Below, piece after piece: positions 47,695 through 58,234 of a stretch of 64,000 bases of DNA (position 1 is its first letter; every line of letters starts with the position of its first letter). This DNA comes from Nissolia schottii (taxonomy: Eukaryota > Streptophyta > Magnoliopsida > Fabales > Fabaceae), in contig QANU01025307.1 of assembly GCA_003254905.1 (NCBI GenBank), positions 92,847 to 156,846 on the forward strand. Reading direction: 5' to 3'. Under the pieces are notes generated by a model. That model was not told where the DNA came from. It was given only the letters and a program-made list of their open reading frames with translations, and made no database searches. Made by a program: the position numbers and the translations under genes.

Positions 47695-49079
47695 CATTCG
47701 AAATCTTCCACAATGCTGAACTCGAAGAAGCTACTAACCATTTTGAGACTTGCCTTGGAAAGGGAGGGTTTGGCGTTGTCTACTATGGTAAGGCTAACAC
47801 ATTACACGCCTTTCTGCGTATATTGAAGAACAAAATTGTACTCTCACATCTTAGGTTTTGTTTTTTTCACTAGTTTCAATCTCCTCATGGAGATTGTTTG
47901 AGTTTCTAGACAACAACTTGTGAGTCTATGCCGAAACCAATTGCTAGTGGTGTATATTTGTGTATTCAAAAGATAGTAAATACTACCTCTCCCACTTATT
48001 TAGCATGTGCTGACTAAATCGATACATTCTTAAATAAAAGTATTTGGATATTATTTGCATCAAAATACATTGATTTAAGGATGCATCAACATAGTTAGAG
48101 TGACCTACATAAGCAAATGGAGTACTATCCACCCAAGTCAGAATCATTAGCAGAATTTGCTAAGGTTCAACAAGGGTGGTTGGATAAGTAAAAGAAGTGA
48201 ACAACCACTTATCCATCCAATGTTAAAAATAATAACACGTCATTCTGGTAAGAATTCTGGCAGTAAAGCTCTAGGTATTTAGCATTTTTGGAAAGAGATA
48301 TGCAAATACCAGTGTCCCCATAACTAACAGATGTATATATTTGTTCTGATGGAATGCCCTTGTGATCAGGAAAACTTCAAGATGGGCGTGAAATTGCAGT
48401 AAAGCGTTTCCATGATGAGGCAGACAAGTACATTAAGCAATTCATGAAAGAAATTGAGATCTTAAGTCTCCTACACCATCAAAATCTGCTTTCACTTTAC
48501 AGCTGCAGCTCCCGTCACAGCGACAAGCACCTGCTAGTATACGAGTACATCTCAAACGGCACTCTTTCGGAACATCTCCAAGGATCGTCTAGCGAAAAGC
48601 TACCATGGCTTACTAGATTGAACATTGCCATTGAAACTGCAACTGCATTGGCATATCTTCACGATTCAGGCATCATCCACCGTGATGTAAAAGGGAGCAA
48701 TATTCTCTTGGATCAAAATTTTACTGTTAAAGTTGCAGACTTTGGACTCTCAAGGTCTCTACCAGATTATGTTACACACATTTCAACAAATCCAGCAGGG
48801 ACTCATGCTTACATGGATCCAGACTACTACGACTCTGGAAGGGTCAGCGACAGAAGTGATGTCTATAGCTTTGGGGTGGTATTGTTTGAGCTCATATCAT
48901 CCAAGCCCCCAAAATTGTTGGAAGGGGCAGAGGGTGTTACCCTTGCTAAGTTTGGAATCAGTAAGATCTTAAACAAGGCACTGGAGGAGCTAGTGGATCC
49001 AAGACTTGGGTTTGACTCAGACAAAGGTGTGATGGAAATGGTAACAACAGTGGCAGAGTTAGCATTTCAGTGTGTGTAG
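47695..49079 (+). pseudogene. LRK10L-type receptor kinase, kinase domain only, truncated
   Basis: Two exons, 47695-47787 and 48370-49079, joined GT-AG in phase. The reading starts FEIFHNAELEEATNHF (juxtamembrane), then LGKGGFGVVYYGKL, EIAVKRF, HRDVKGSNILLD, VADFGLSR and SDVYSFGVVLFELIS; the APE position is DPDYY, usual for this subfamily. TAG at 49077 ends it at ELAFQCV, yet the frame continues beyond as CPKELRPSMKQVLETLQG to a natural stop at 49170-49172. The kinase-tail pieces in PPR copies A and B have Gln at the matching position. The loss removes subdomain XI with its conserved Arg. Ectodomain and membrane segment are absent; PPR sequence stands where they should be. Probably dead; a kinase-only product cannot be excluded. 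Confidence 0.82.
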
Positions 49080-49172
49080 TGTCCCAAGGAACTTAGGCCT
49101 TCCATGAAACAAGTGCTAGAGACCCTGCAGGGCATAAAGAAGGGGGCATGGGGATTCAACCAGATAACATAG

Positions 49173-49910
49173 TATTGTCTCAAGGCCATATCTTTAGTTG
49201 CATGAGGCTTATATAATTCACACTAACTAACATTCTGACTTTTTCAGGATATAATAATTTTTGTTTTGTTTAAATTCAACCCCTATGGCATAATTCTAAT
49301 TCTTTTGTTAAATTGGTCCTTTTTTAAAATTAGGGTTTTGCTAACTTGTGTCCTTAAAACACTTGTTAAGGAATCAATGAGAGGTAAGTTTTTATTGGAA
49401 AAACAAAAATGTGAAGTGTTTAATGTAATTGAAGTATTAGAAACCACAATTCATTTCATTTTAAGTCCTTTAACAAGTGCTCTTAACTGACCCCTTAAAA
49501 TTAAGTGAGATCAAGTTTTATATTTTAATTTTAGGGTAGAGTTTTATTAACAAAAAAAAAATATCCTTACTCCTTTTTATTTTCTTTAGAGTTTACTTTT
49601 GTGAAGATCATCTCTATTTAAAACTAATTGGGGTTAATTAATTTAGTTAAAGTCTTGTCAGCTCATTATAAAATAAGATTCTTTCAACACTAATTTTTTC
49701 TATTCGCGGCATTTGAATTTAAATTCTTGTTTTTAATACGTTAAAATAATATAATGATGGATATTCCTTTTATTCAAATGAAATCTAAAAGAACTACTTC
49801 TGTATTTCTTACTTTCAGTTATTTCTCATTATCTATTTTATTCCTTGGGTAAATAAATCTACACCAGGAGATATGTTTTTTCAAAGGGTGTTTTGAGAAG
49901 GGGTGTTCAT
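49173..49910. other. 3' flank of the kinase gene, no gene seen
   Basis: AT-rich. The 74-codon frame at 49266-49490 is hydrophobic noise without a domain. Confidence 0.5.
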
Positions 49911-49911
49911 C

Positions 49912-50106
49912 TAGGGCTGTCAAACGGGCCGGCTCGACCCGCTAAGGCCTGACCTGTTTTAGGCCCGTTGGCCTAAACGGGCCGGACAAAAAATATGCCA
50001 ATTTTTTTTTCAAATTTTCGCGGGCCTATTTTTTGTATGTAAAGTCTATCCATTTAACTGGGTAAATGTGCCGGGCTCACGGACCGAGCTCATTTTAACA
50101 GCCCTA
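49912..50106. mobile_element. Short non-autonomous hAT element (~195 bp), relative of 9667-10038
   Basis: Left end TAGGGCTGTCAAACGGGCC; right end reverse-complemented TAGGGCTGTTAAAATGAGC. It shares the core word caaattttcgcg and the phrase tgtaaagtctatccatttaac with the element at 9667. The flanking 8-mers are gtgttcat (49903-49910) and gtgttcaa (50107-50114), matching at seven positions, with one extra base at the left edge. Confidence 0.8.
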
Positions 50107-50114
50107 GTGTTCAA

Positions 50115-50517
50115 TGTCCGTTCCCACCCCGCAAACCCAAACTGGACAGAAGCTTTCGTGCCAAAATGAGCCCGATTTTAATTAAATCCGATTTTAAAAA
50201 ACTCTAAAAGAAAAACCTGATTTTAATTCATATCGGGTTCAGGTTTGGGTTTATTCTCAGGTCACCCGGGCTAGCCCGCATACACTATTATACTATACAT
50301 TTCTTATTTTTTTCATTCTCATCCCATAGTCCATATCTATTTTGGTATCTATTGTAATTAAATCATGTCTATTTTAATGTCTATTTCTTAAACCATGTCG
50401 CATTATATCAATTATAATATAGCAACACTTACATATCACAATTTAAATTAATTAAATACATAATAAAAATTTCAATAATATTTTTTATAATAAGTGTTTA
50501 TTTTGTTTTTTCTTCTT

Positions 50518-50554
<37 letters not shown>

Positions 50555-50898
50555 GAATATCTATTAGCTAAATATCTCAATTCATGTTCTCATCCACATT
50601 AATATGTGAGTATGGATATCCGTTCAGGTAGGTACAAAAATTAAATTTTATGTACACATCACAAATATTCACGAGTTATTTTTGCCATTGCTAAGTAGAA
50701 CACTAATGGTTACCAGGAAAAAAAAATTCACTCACTAGAAAAATAAAAATTTGTCAATAGTTAGACGTTACAATGCAAAAATGCCAGAAAATTCAAAATC
50801 GTTTAAAAAGTGAAGAGTATTGTTAACAAACCTTTGAAATATAAAAAAATATTGATATCTTTATAAAAACATGAATAGTAAAGAAAATAACTTTATAT
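50115..50898. other. AT-rich stretch with (TA)n microsatellite
   Basis: No gene. A (TA)n tract of about 16 units lies at 50520-50552. The end (from about 50755) resembles the flank of PPR copy B. Confidence 0.55.
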
Positions 50899-51050
50899 TA
50901 AACTGAATATTAATCTATTAATGTTATTAATAAATTTAATTTATTAATTTATTAAGCTTAATTTAAGTGATGGAGTTAAAAAGCCATAAATTCAAAACAA
51001 AATCAATATTTAGTGGCTTGACTTATTCCATCTAAAAAGGGAAACAATTA

Positions 51051-51606
51051 GAGTTAGGGTGGTCCGGTGGTGGTAGTGTTGCAATGATCAGAAATGGTTG
51101 GAAATCATGGCTAGTAGTGGAGGACGGCGAGGCGTAGCCAAGCAATTATTACGAGCAAAATGGGTGGAGGAATAATAGCAATAACATTAATGATACAGGT
51201 CAAATGCAGGATAGTCATTCACGGTCGCATCTTGCGATGTTACAAATTGCGATTTTATCGGATTGAAACCGTTATGGGCTCAAATTGCTGGGGGTAGTGG
51301 CAGTAATTTGGGAATTAGGGAGGAGGAGGCTAGGTCACAATTTTATATTGGATGTGTTGGTTTGGTGGGCCATTCTACAATACACATATTCAAGTCCAAT
51401 AATGCTGCAAGTCCAACAAGATTTACAAAGACTAAGTGGTAGTGTTGGGCCTCAATACCCATGGGTTTGAGCCCATCTCTGAAGGTGCAAGGCAAGGGAA
51501 TGAGTCCAATGTGGAGGTAATGAGCCTATTGAGGATGCAGTCAGGTTAGGGGATAAGCAGGTAGAAATAGTTATCCCTGATACCTTGCCAGTTGCCACCT
51601 TCAAGT
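51051..51606. mobile_element. 556-bp insertion upstream of PPR copy C, flanked by a 10-bp direct repeat
   Basis: The 10-mer GAAACAATTA stands at 51041-51050 and again at 51607-51616, and the sequence between is absent from unit A. A 9-11 bp duplication is typical of Mutator-like elements. No terminal inverted repeat is seen (left gagttagggtgg; right, reversed, acttgaaggtgg). The last ~30 bp before the right repeat (cttgccagttgccacc) echo the nearby PPR leader ctgccagttgccatc, so a local duplication event is an alternative. Confidence 0.55.
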
Positions 51607-51688
51607 GAAACAATTACCCCGCAAAGGAACCTTCAACCCTGCCAGTTGCCATCATCAATCGCAGATAAGCAACCAACAACCAGCAACC

Positions 51689-53407
51689 ATGTCGTTGTGG
51701 AGCCATAATAGGTATGCTGCTCTTTCCCTCTCAAAGCTTCCTTCTTTGCTTCCGATTTCCATTTCAATTCCAATCCCCAAACCCTCTTCCTTTCTCTATC
51801 TCACTCTGAGGATCCTATCCTCTCATTCCCTCAACCCTAACCATCCCCAAGCTTCGAGATCTTCTCCCTTTCACAACCCTGACGATGCCGTTGCTTCCTT
51901 CCATCGCATGCTCTCTATGCGTCGCACTCCGCCCATTGTCGAATTTGGCAAGATTCTAGGGTCCCTTGCGAAGATGAAGCATTTCCCCACTGCTATTTCC
52001 CTTTCCAAGCAATTGGAGCTCCGGGGAATTACACCAAGCATAGTCACTCTAAGCATCTTGATCAATTGTTACTGCCACATGCGTCAAATGGCATTGGCTT
52101 TCTCTGCATTCTCAAAGATTCTCAAGATGGGTTATCAGCCAAATACCATAACCCTGACAACACTCATGAAAGGCCTCTGCCTTAATGGCGAGGTCGAAAA
52201 AGCACTCCACTTTCATGATAGAGTTGTAGCTCAAGGGTTTCAGTTGGACGGAGTTAGTTATGGCACATTGATCAAGGGCCTATGTCAAATAGGACGGACA
52301 GAAGCTGCCATTCTGGTGCTGAGAAAAATCCAAGGACTTGGGGTTATGCCTGACGTGGTCATTTACAACACAATCATTGATAGCATGTGTAAAGATAAAC
52401 TTATAACAGAGGCATATGGTTTATATTCTGAAATGGTTGGCAGGGGAATCTCTCCTGATGTTGTGACTTACAATACTCTAACCTATGGATTGTGTCTTGT
52501 GGGTCATTTGAAGGAAGCAATTGATTTGTTGAATGAGATGGTGTTGAACAAGATTAGTCCAGATGTTCATACGTATAACACTTTAATCGATGGATTTTGT
52601 AAGGAAGGAGATGTCAAACAAGCTAAAAATTTGTTAGCTTTAATGATTAAAGATGGTGTGGAACCCAGTGTTGTTACTTACAATAGTCTAATGGATGGGT
52701 ATTGCTTAGTTAATAAACTAAACAAGGCTAAATATGTATTCAACACCATGGCTTCAAGACGAGTGACTCCTGACGTTCACAGCTATAGTATCATGATTAA
52801 TGGATTGTGTAAGATTCAAATGGTGGATGAAGCCATGAAACTCTTCAAAGACATGTGTTGCAAAGATGTGACTCCTAATGTTGTAACTTACAGTACTCTT
52901 ATCGATGTGATGTGCAAATTAGGGAGAATGACTTGTGCTTGGAAGCTTTTCAATGAGATGCGTAATCGAGGTCAACCTGCTAATGTAATCACTTACAATT
53001 CCTTCTTAGATGCTTTATGCAAAATCCATCAATTGGACAAGGCAATTGCATTGTTCGCGAAAATGAAAGACCAAGGAATTCATCCAGATATGCACTCATA
53101 CACTATACTTATTGATGGACTATGCAAGGGCGGAAGACTTAAGATTGCACAAGAGATTTTTCAGGATCTTTTGATTAAAGGCTGGAAACCAGGTGTTTAC
53201 ACATATAATGTTATGATCAATGGCCTTTGTAAAGAGAGCTTGTTTGATGAAGCATTGAATTTGCTATCAGAGATGGAAGACAATAATTGCTCACCCAATC
53301 TTGTAACTTTTGAAACTATAATTCGTGCTCTTTTTGCAAAAGATGAAAATGATAAAGCAGAGAAACTTCTTTATGAAATGATTTCTAGAGGCCTATTACA
53401 GGGGTGA
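51689..53407 (+). CDS. Restorer-of-fertility-like (RFL) P-class PPR protein, intact, 572 aa
   Basis: Organelle RNA-binding protein; RFL proteins bind specific mitochondrial transcripts and some restore male fertility. One exon. The start MSLWSHNRYAAL is chosen because copy A begins at the same Met and an in-frame ATG at 51605 would add 28 residues of non-conserved leader. Residues 1-64 have no acidic residue and are rich in Ser/Leu with Arg/Lys, as in mitochondrial presequences. From residue 81 come 14 tandem 35-residue motifs to the end, with P-class spacing and no E/DYW tail. Position 5/35 pairs for motifs 1-13: GS, SN, TD, GD, ND, ND, NS, ND, SN, SN, ND, TG, NN. By the published PPR code this suggests nAGnUUCUAAUn(C/U) as target. 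It is close to soybean RFL proteins of about 576 aa by memory only; any restorer role is inferred. Confidence 0.92.
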   Translation: MSLWSHNRYAALSLSKLPSLLPISISIPIPKPSSFLYLTLRILSSHSLNPNHPQASRSSPFHNPDDAVASFHRMLSMRRTPPIVEFGKILGSLAKMKHFPTAISLSKQLELRGITPSIVTLSILINCYCHMRQMALAFSAFSKILKMGYQPNTITLTTLMKGLCLNGEVEKALHFHDRVVAQGFQLDGVSYGTLIKGLCQIGRTEAAILVLRKIQGLGVMPDVVIYNTIIDSMCKDKLITEAYGLYSEMVGRGISPDVVTYNTLTYGLCLVGHLKEAIDLLNEMVLNKISPDVHTYNTLIDGFCKEGDVKQAKNLLALMIKDGVEPSVVTYNSLMDGYCLVNKLNKAKYVFNTMASRRVTPDVHSYSIMINGLCKIQMVDEAMKLFKDMCCKDVTPNVVTYSTLIDVMCKLGRMTCAWKLFNEMRNRGQPANVITYNSFLDALCKIHQLDKAIALFAKMKDQGIHPDMHSYTILIDGLCKGGRLKIAQEIFQDLLIKGWKPGVYTYNVMINGLCKESLFDEALNLLSEMEDNNCSPNLVTFETIIRALFAKDENDKAEKLLYEMISRGLLQG

Positions 53408-54050
53408 AAGTAGGCGAGATGCTTTCCAGTTGCACATCACAAATGGCTAAGTTTGTACTAATGGTTCAAAAGTTTTCTACATTTGTGTTTATTATGTATT
53501 CATTTTGATCTTTTGTCCATTACTGATTTATATTGGATCTAGGCTGCAATTGCGCATTGTAAGATGGTACTTTTCTATTAAACTTCCATCAATTTATTGT
53601 TGATGGTTATTTAGTTGCAATTTTTTATAACAAGAAATCTAACCGTTGATACTTTTGGTTTGATATTGTTTTCGCCTTCATTGTGTTGGATCCGTTTTAA
53701 TTCTCTTTCTTTTCCAAGATTTTGTGTTTGGTTAAAGGTATTTCTGCTCTAGTTTTTCTGTCCACTCCAACCTGTTTCGACCTTTTACTATTTTGGATTT
53801 GACCCTATAGCCCTTGACTATGTCTTCTCACCTCTGGAATTATCAGGTTCAAACATCAAACATTGTTGTTTAGTCAATGCCACATGTTGATCCTATAGCC
53901 CTTGACTAGCATTGTGTGTCACCTGCTTAAGATGTACTAGCCGTTGCTTGCAAAATAATTAGCAGTTTTAAGTTTCAATCTTTATGCAGGAGTGATTGAG
54001 CTGTTCATGTCTTTATTTAGAATAAATGAGAATAATTACTTAATTGTGTT

Positions 54051-54254
54051 ATGATCAATGGCCTTTGTAAAGAGGGATATATTGATGAAGCATTGGCCTT
54101 GATGTCACAAATGGAAGAGAATGGTTGCTTACCTAATGTTGTAACTTTTGAAATTATTGCTCGTGCTCTGTTTGGAAAAGATGAAAACGATAAAGCAGAG
54201 AAACTTCTCCGTGAATGGTTGCTAGAGGCCTATTTAAAGGGTAAAAGCAGGTGA
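54051..54254 (+). pseudogene. Orphan C-terminal PPR motifs downstream of copy C
   Basis: Reads MINGLCKEGYIDEALALMSQ, NVVTFEIIARALFG, DENDKAEKLLRE, then loses frame against its partner at 37562-37759 by a one-base deletion (REMVARGLLKG becomes REWLLEAYLKG). It is two motifs from a neighbouring PPR gene; no start or upstream motifs remain. Confidence 0.8.
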
Positions 54255-54483
54255 GATGCTTTCTAGTTACACAAAAAAGGCTGAATTTGTTTTATTGGTA
54301 CGAAAGTTTTGTAAATTTATGTTTTGTTATATTCATTCTGGTCTTGTGTCAATTCCAATGATTGATTATTTTGTTTCTTGGCATGACTATGATACTTTAT
54401 TATGCTTTAGCCACTCTTGCAATATTTTCTCAGTCATTGCTCATTGTATAGCATTTCCGTTGTCTGGATTGTTGTCATCATTT

Positions 54484-57156
54484 TGGGTTGTGGAGATATC
54501 TTGTTATCTATTTTTATCATAGAAAAATCCAAGCCGAAATAGTCACAATCATAATAGAAGTTAACAACAAATTCCTCTTTTTAATTTTCCTGTACATTTC
54601 TTGTATTCTTTCACAACAAGGGAAAAGAGATAAAAACAAATGCATATTTAGTTGCACCATCTAAGCTGTAATTGTTGCTGATATTTTCCTTGAAGTCACC
54701 TGCACAATGTTCATTTTGATTTTTGCATTGTCTCAGTTCAAAAGCATGTTGAAAGCTACTATTTGTCAAACCTGGTTTGCTGTTTTGGTGTTTGTTATTG
54801 ATGGTGTTGTCTTCTTAACTACAGGTTTAGTTTCTCTATTTCTAAGTATAGAACACTACATGATGCGAGAAGCCTTTATGCAGTTTGCATCAATTTGTTA
54901 ATATGAATTCTTTGAAAGATGGAAATTGTGATATGATCTCTTAATCTTTCACTGTGTTCTCTTCTACTCCATGAACATTGTTTGGCACAAGAAATTAATG
55001 CCAATAATATAAAGAAAAGAAAAGGAAAACTGAATGTAAGGGGAAGTTTAAAGAGAAGTGGGAAAATAGAAACAAACAAGAACTCAATTTCATTGACTAG
55101 CATTGCCCCTCGGCTCCTCAATTGTATGAATTTGTGATAACTCTAAACTTGCCATAACATTTTAGACATAATATAAGACCGTTTGATTTCATTACTATGC
55201 TACCCATTCTCAAAAATCCAATTTAATATGGTTTGTTATTTGTTAATATTTTATTATGAATTTATTTTGTGCTGATTGTTTTTTTGTTTCTTCCTTTTCC
55301 TTTGCAGGAAATTTTGCTTCTTATTCTCATAAAACTTTTGATTTTAAATCCCACCAACTCCAAATTAAAGAGAGAGACTAAAAGAAACAAGAGTCAAGCT
55401 TTATACCTCATTAGAATTAGAATTTGAATCAAATGTGATTATGTGAATTAACATTTATCGGTGGAGTTGCTTGTTTCATATTGGACCAAGACATGCTTAG
55501 TCCAAAGCTCCTTAATCCCAAGCCACTAGGAGTACGCTTTTGAAGAGGGAATAACGTAGTTTGCATGACACATAGGTTCAAATCTCTTTTTCATTGATAT
55601 ACTAATAAATATTCTTTAATTAAAAAATTATTGGTTGCAGTGGGTGTAAATTGATATTCAAGATGTATTTTACCAATGGTAAATTTAAATTCAAAACTTC
55701 ATAAATAATTTTTTACTTGGCACATTTAGTACAAGTTAGTCTTTCATTCATGGTTCTAACTTAAGTGGACCAAGTTCTCTGAGAGACCAATACGATTCTT
55801 AAATTTGAACCATCAAAAAAATAATGGACGGTCAAGATTTTATATATAAAAAATAAAAATTTAATAATTTATATTTATATTTTAATAATTCTTTTTATTT
55901 AATTTACCAATTTTAGCCCTCACTACTTTTATAATTTTATTGACATGCCCTTCCCTTAAATATCTCCCACCATGCTTTTCCTTCCCTTTTTTGGTGTTGA
56001 CGTCACCCCACCTCCACTCTTACTGTTGAGTCTGCCATCACTTGCATCAACAGAGCTACTACCCCTCTATTAGGGCCACAATTAAATCAAAACACAACAA
56101 ATCAACACAAACACACCAGAATCCTCCATTATAATATTAAGAAATTAAAATTGGAAGAACATATATGTGATTTAGATAGACAGAAAGAGGGAGATTTTAG
56201 GCATCCATAATGGAAGGAGGGGATCCTATTGTTCTTGACCCCTAAGACCCTACTTCGCAACTGCCTTCCCTCTTCTTCCTTTTAATGTGTGACATAACTT
56301 GGGGTATCAATGGTGGCTTGACCTCGATCATGACAAAGCTAGCGATGAGGGCGATGGTGACGAGATTGGCCTTATGGTGGTTGTCGAAGCTGAGGGTGAG
56401 GACAAGAGCATTGTCAACAACAAAGGAGAGAAGACGCAAGGGGGGCTTAGAACTCTACAACACCATCGTCAAGAGACCAAATATCGGCTCTCTAAATCGA
56501 GCCAACCACGTCTAGTGACTTCATCTCGGTGGACTCGATTGTGCCATGAAGAGCAATGATGGATTGAGATGGGGAGGAATCACATAAACGCAAACATGAC
56601 TCAACGTCCCCCATTGGAGCCATCACAGTAGGGGGTTTTGGGTAACTGCGAGTTGGCTTTCAGGGGCAGTCACACTGGAGGGCAAGAGGCCGACGGCGGT
56701 GTAGGAGTAGCTTGTAAGGAAGTAGAGAAACATAAAGAGAATGAAGAGAGAGAGATAAGAATGAAACTATAATAATTTAGTATTAAAATATTATATGCAC
56801 TAATTTGATCCCCTAACTTAATCCAATCCAGGTTAAAAGGTTCCTTTATTCATACATTGTTATGACTTGGTTTTAAGTTTTACTTTCATCTCAATTTTTA
56901 ATTTTTTTAATGGAAAAAAGACCTTTTTTTTTTATCCTAATCAAATTAGTAGCATGTAAGTTCTATTATCAGGAACTTGAATAATTTGTTTTGAGCCAAC
57001 AGTAGGACCTTAAAATGTGTAGCTATTTTCCAACTAGGGCATTCCAATATGCTTAACTAATGTGTGACCTACACTTAATCACGAATTCATTACTTTGAAA
57101 TATATTTTGGGTAAACTGTATTTTGGGTATTCATTACTTAATCACGAATTCACTCT
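54484..57156. other. Gene-free stretch between PPR copy C and the LINE fragment
   Basis: Mostly AT-rich with no domain-bearing frame. 56000-56760 is less AT-rich and holds overlapping frames on both strands (near 56242-56559) with acidic or basic low-complexity products; none matches a family I know. It may be a captured or decayed gene, but I cannot support that. Confidence 0.45.
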
Positions 57157-57477
57157 TTATCCACTAGAACGCCACGTTGTGACCGGTAAAGCCAAATCAA
57201 TCTCCACACAAGCTCTCACAAACTTTGCCTTCTTAGTTGACTTGGTACTGCTGAGGCACCATATATTAAGCTGTGTGAACCTTACCCACACAATGGTAGT
57301 ACCGAATGCCTTTTCTCGTTGATGAAAATTCGCTGTCCACTCCGTCACAGCTAAGTACGTACCATTAAGCACCCAAGATCCACCTCCTATCACCCTCCCC
57401 TTCAGACGCCACACCCTGTTGAGTCGTTGGGTCATGACCGCCAACTGAATATGATGTCCCAAAGACTTGACCATCAA
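57157..57477 (-). pseudogene. LINE ORF1 fragment (DUF4283-type gag-like domain)
   Basis: The minus frame reads SLGHHIQLAVMTQRLNRVWR, GGSWVLNGTYLAVTEW, TTIVWVRFTQLNIW and KAKFVRACVEIDLALPV. The succession WxxxF, (V/I)WVR.xxLxI and (K/R)FxRxCVEIDL is typical of the N-terminal nucleic-acid-binding domain of plant L1-type ORF1. The zinc knuckle, ORF2 and poly-A are absent, so only a piece survives. Its upstream end (57480-57598) runs directly into PPR fragment D on the other strand. Confidence 0.65.
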
Positions 57478-57597
57478 TATGTTGACAGAAGGACGACGAC
57501 CAAGACGTTGTAAACTTTGTTGTGGAATAGGTCACAACAGCTGTTGTTGTCCACACACTGGTGTGGGGCCAAGTCACCAGACATCGATTTGCACGCC

Positions 57598-57949
57598 GGC
57601 CATCGCCGAATTTGGCAAGATTCTAGGGTCGCTTGCGAAGATGAAGCATTTCCCCACTGTTATTTCCCTTTCCAAGCAATTCAGGGACAGATAGGAGCTG
57701 TTGTCCAGGTGATGAGAAGAATCCAAGGGCAAGGGATCATGACTAACGTGGTTATGAACAACAAACTCATCATAGAATGTGCAAAGATAAACTTGTAACT
57801 GAGGCACATAGTTTATTTTTTGAAATGGTTGCCTCGGGAATCTCTCCTGGTGTCGTCACTTACACTACTCTAATCAGTGGATTATGTCTTTCAGGTCAAG
57901 TGAACAAAGCAACAAATTTGTTGAATGAAATGGTGTTGAACAATATCAG
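57598..57949 (+). pseudogene. RFL-type PPR gene, fragment D
   Basis: 57605-57685 matches motif 1 of copy C (aatttggcaagattctaggg; no 8-bp insertion). It then jumps to the end of motif 4 (gagaagaatccaaggg) and continues through motifs 5-6 (GISPGVVTYTTLISGLCLSG, NLLNEMVLNNI), with frame changes. It lacks the presequence and everything after motif 6, where the undetermined base at 57950 marks an abrupt switch to unrelated DNA. The internal deletion covers almost the same motifs (2-4) that are replaced in copy A. Confidence 0.8.
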
Positions 57950-57950
57950 N

Positions 57951-58114
57951 GCTTATCCGTTGGATGTGCCAAGAGAAAGGGATTTCCTTATTCATGTAAC
58001 TAAGTTCATCATTAAGGTATTCCAAGCTCCTTGTGGCTGGTACCTTCATACAATCTCTACTTATTCCCTCTATTCATTTATGAACTTGACATATTTAGGT
58101 GCTAATGCTCTAAT
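57951..58114. other. Unassigned sequence after the N junction
   Basis: Its reading frame runs on through the N, but it shows no PPR homology and no domain. It ends where repeat member P begins. Confidence 0.4.
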
Positions 58115-58234
58115 TGTAACATGCCACTTTTCCTTAGTAAGGATTTCACAGGATAGGTACCCATGTCAGCCTTTATATGGGTTAAGAATGTAGAAACATG
58201 AAACCTTAGGCAAAAATGTCTGTAGAACTTATTT

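Larger units (their letters stand above)
50899..54483 (+). repeat. Segmental duplication, unit C (PPR copy C and flanks)
   Basis: Partner of 34975-38000. The order of flank, PPR body, 3' flank and orphan C-terminal motifs is the same. It includes the extra 556-bp insertion at 51051-51606. Confidence 0.85.

Noticed and set aside
56242-56559. Overlapping frames of 65-86 codons
   Set aside because: Acidic/basic low-complexity products on both strands, no domain and no splice partners.
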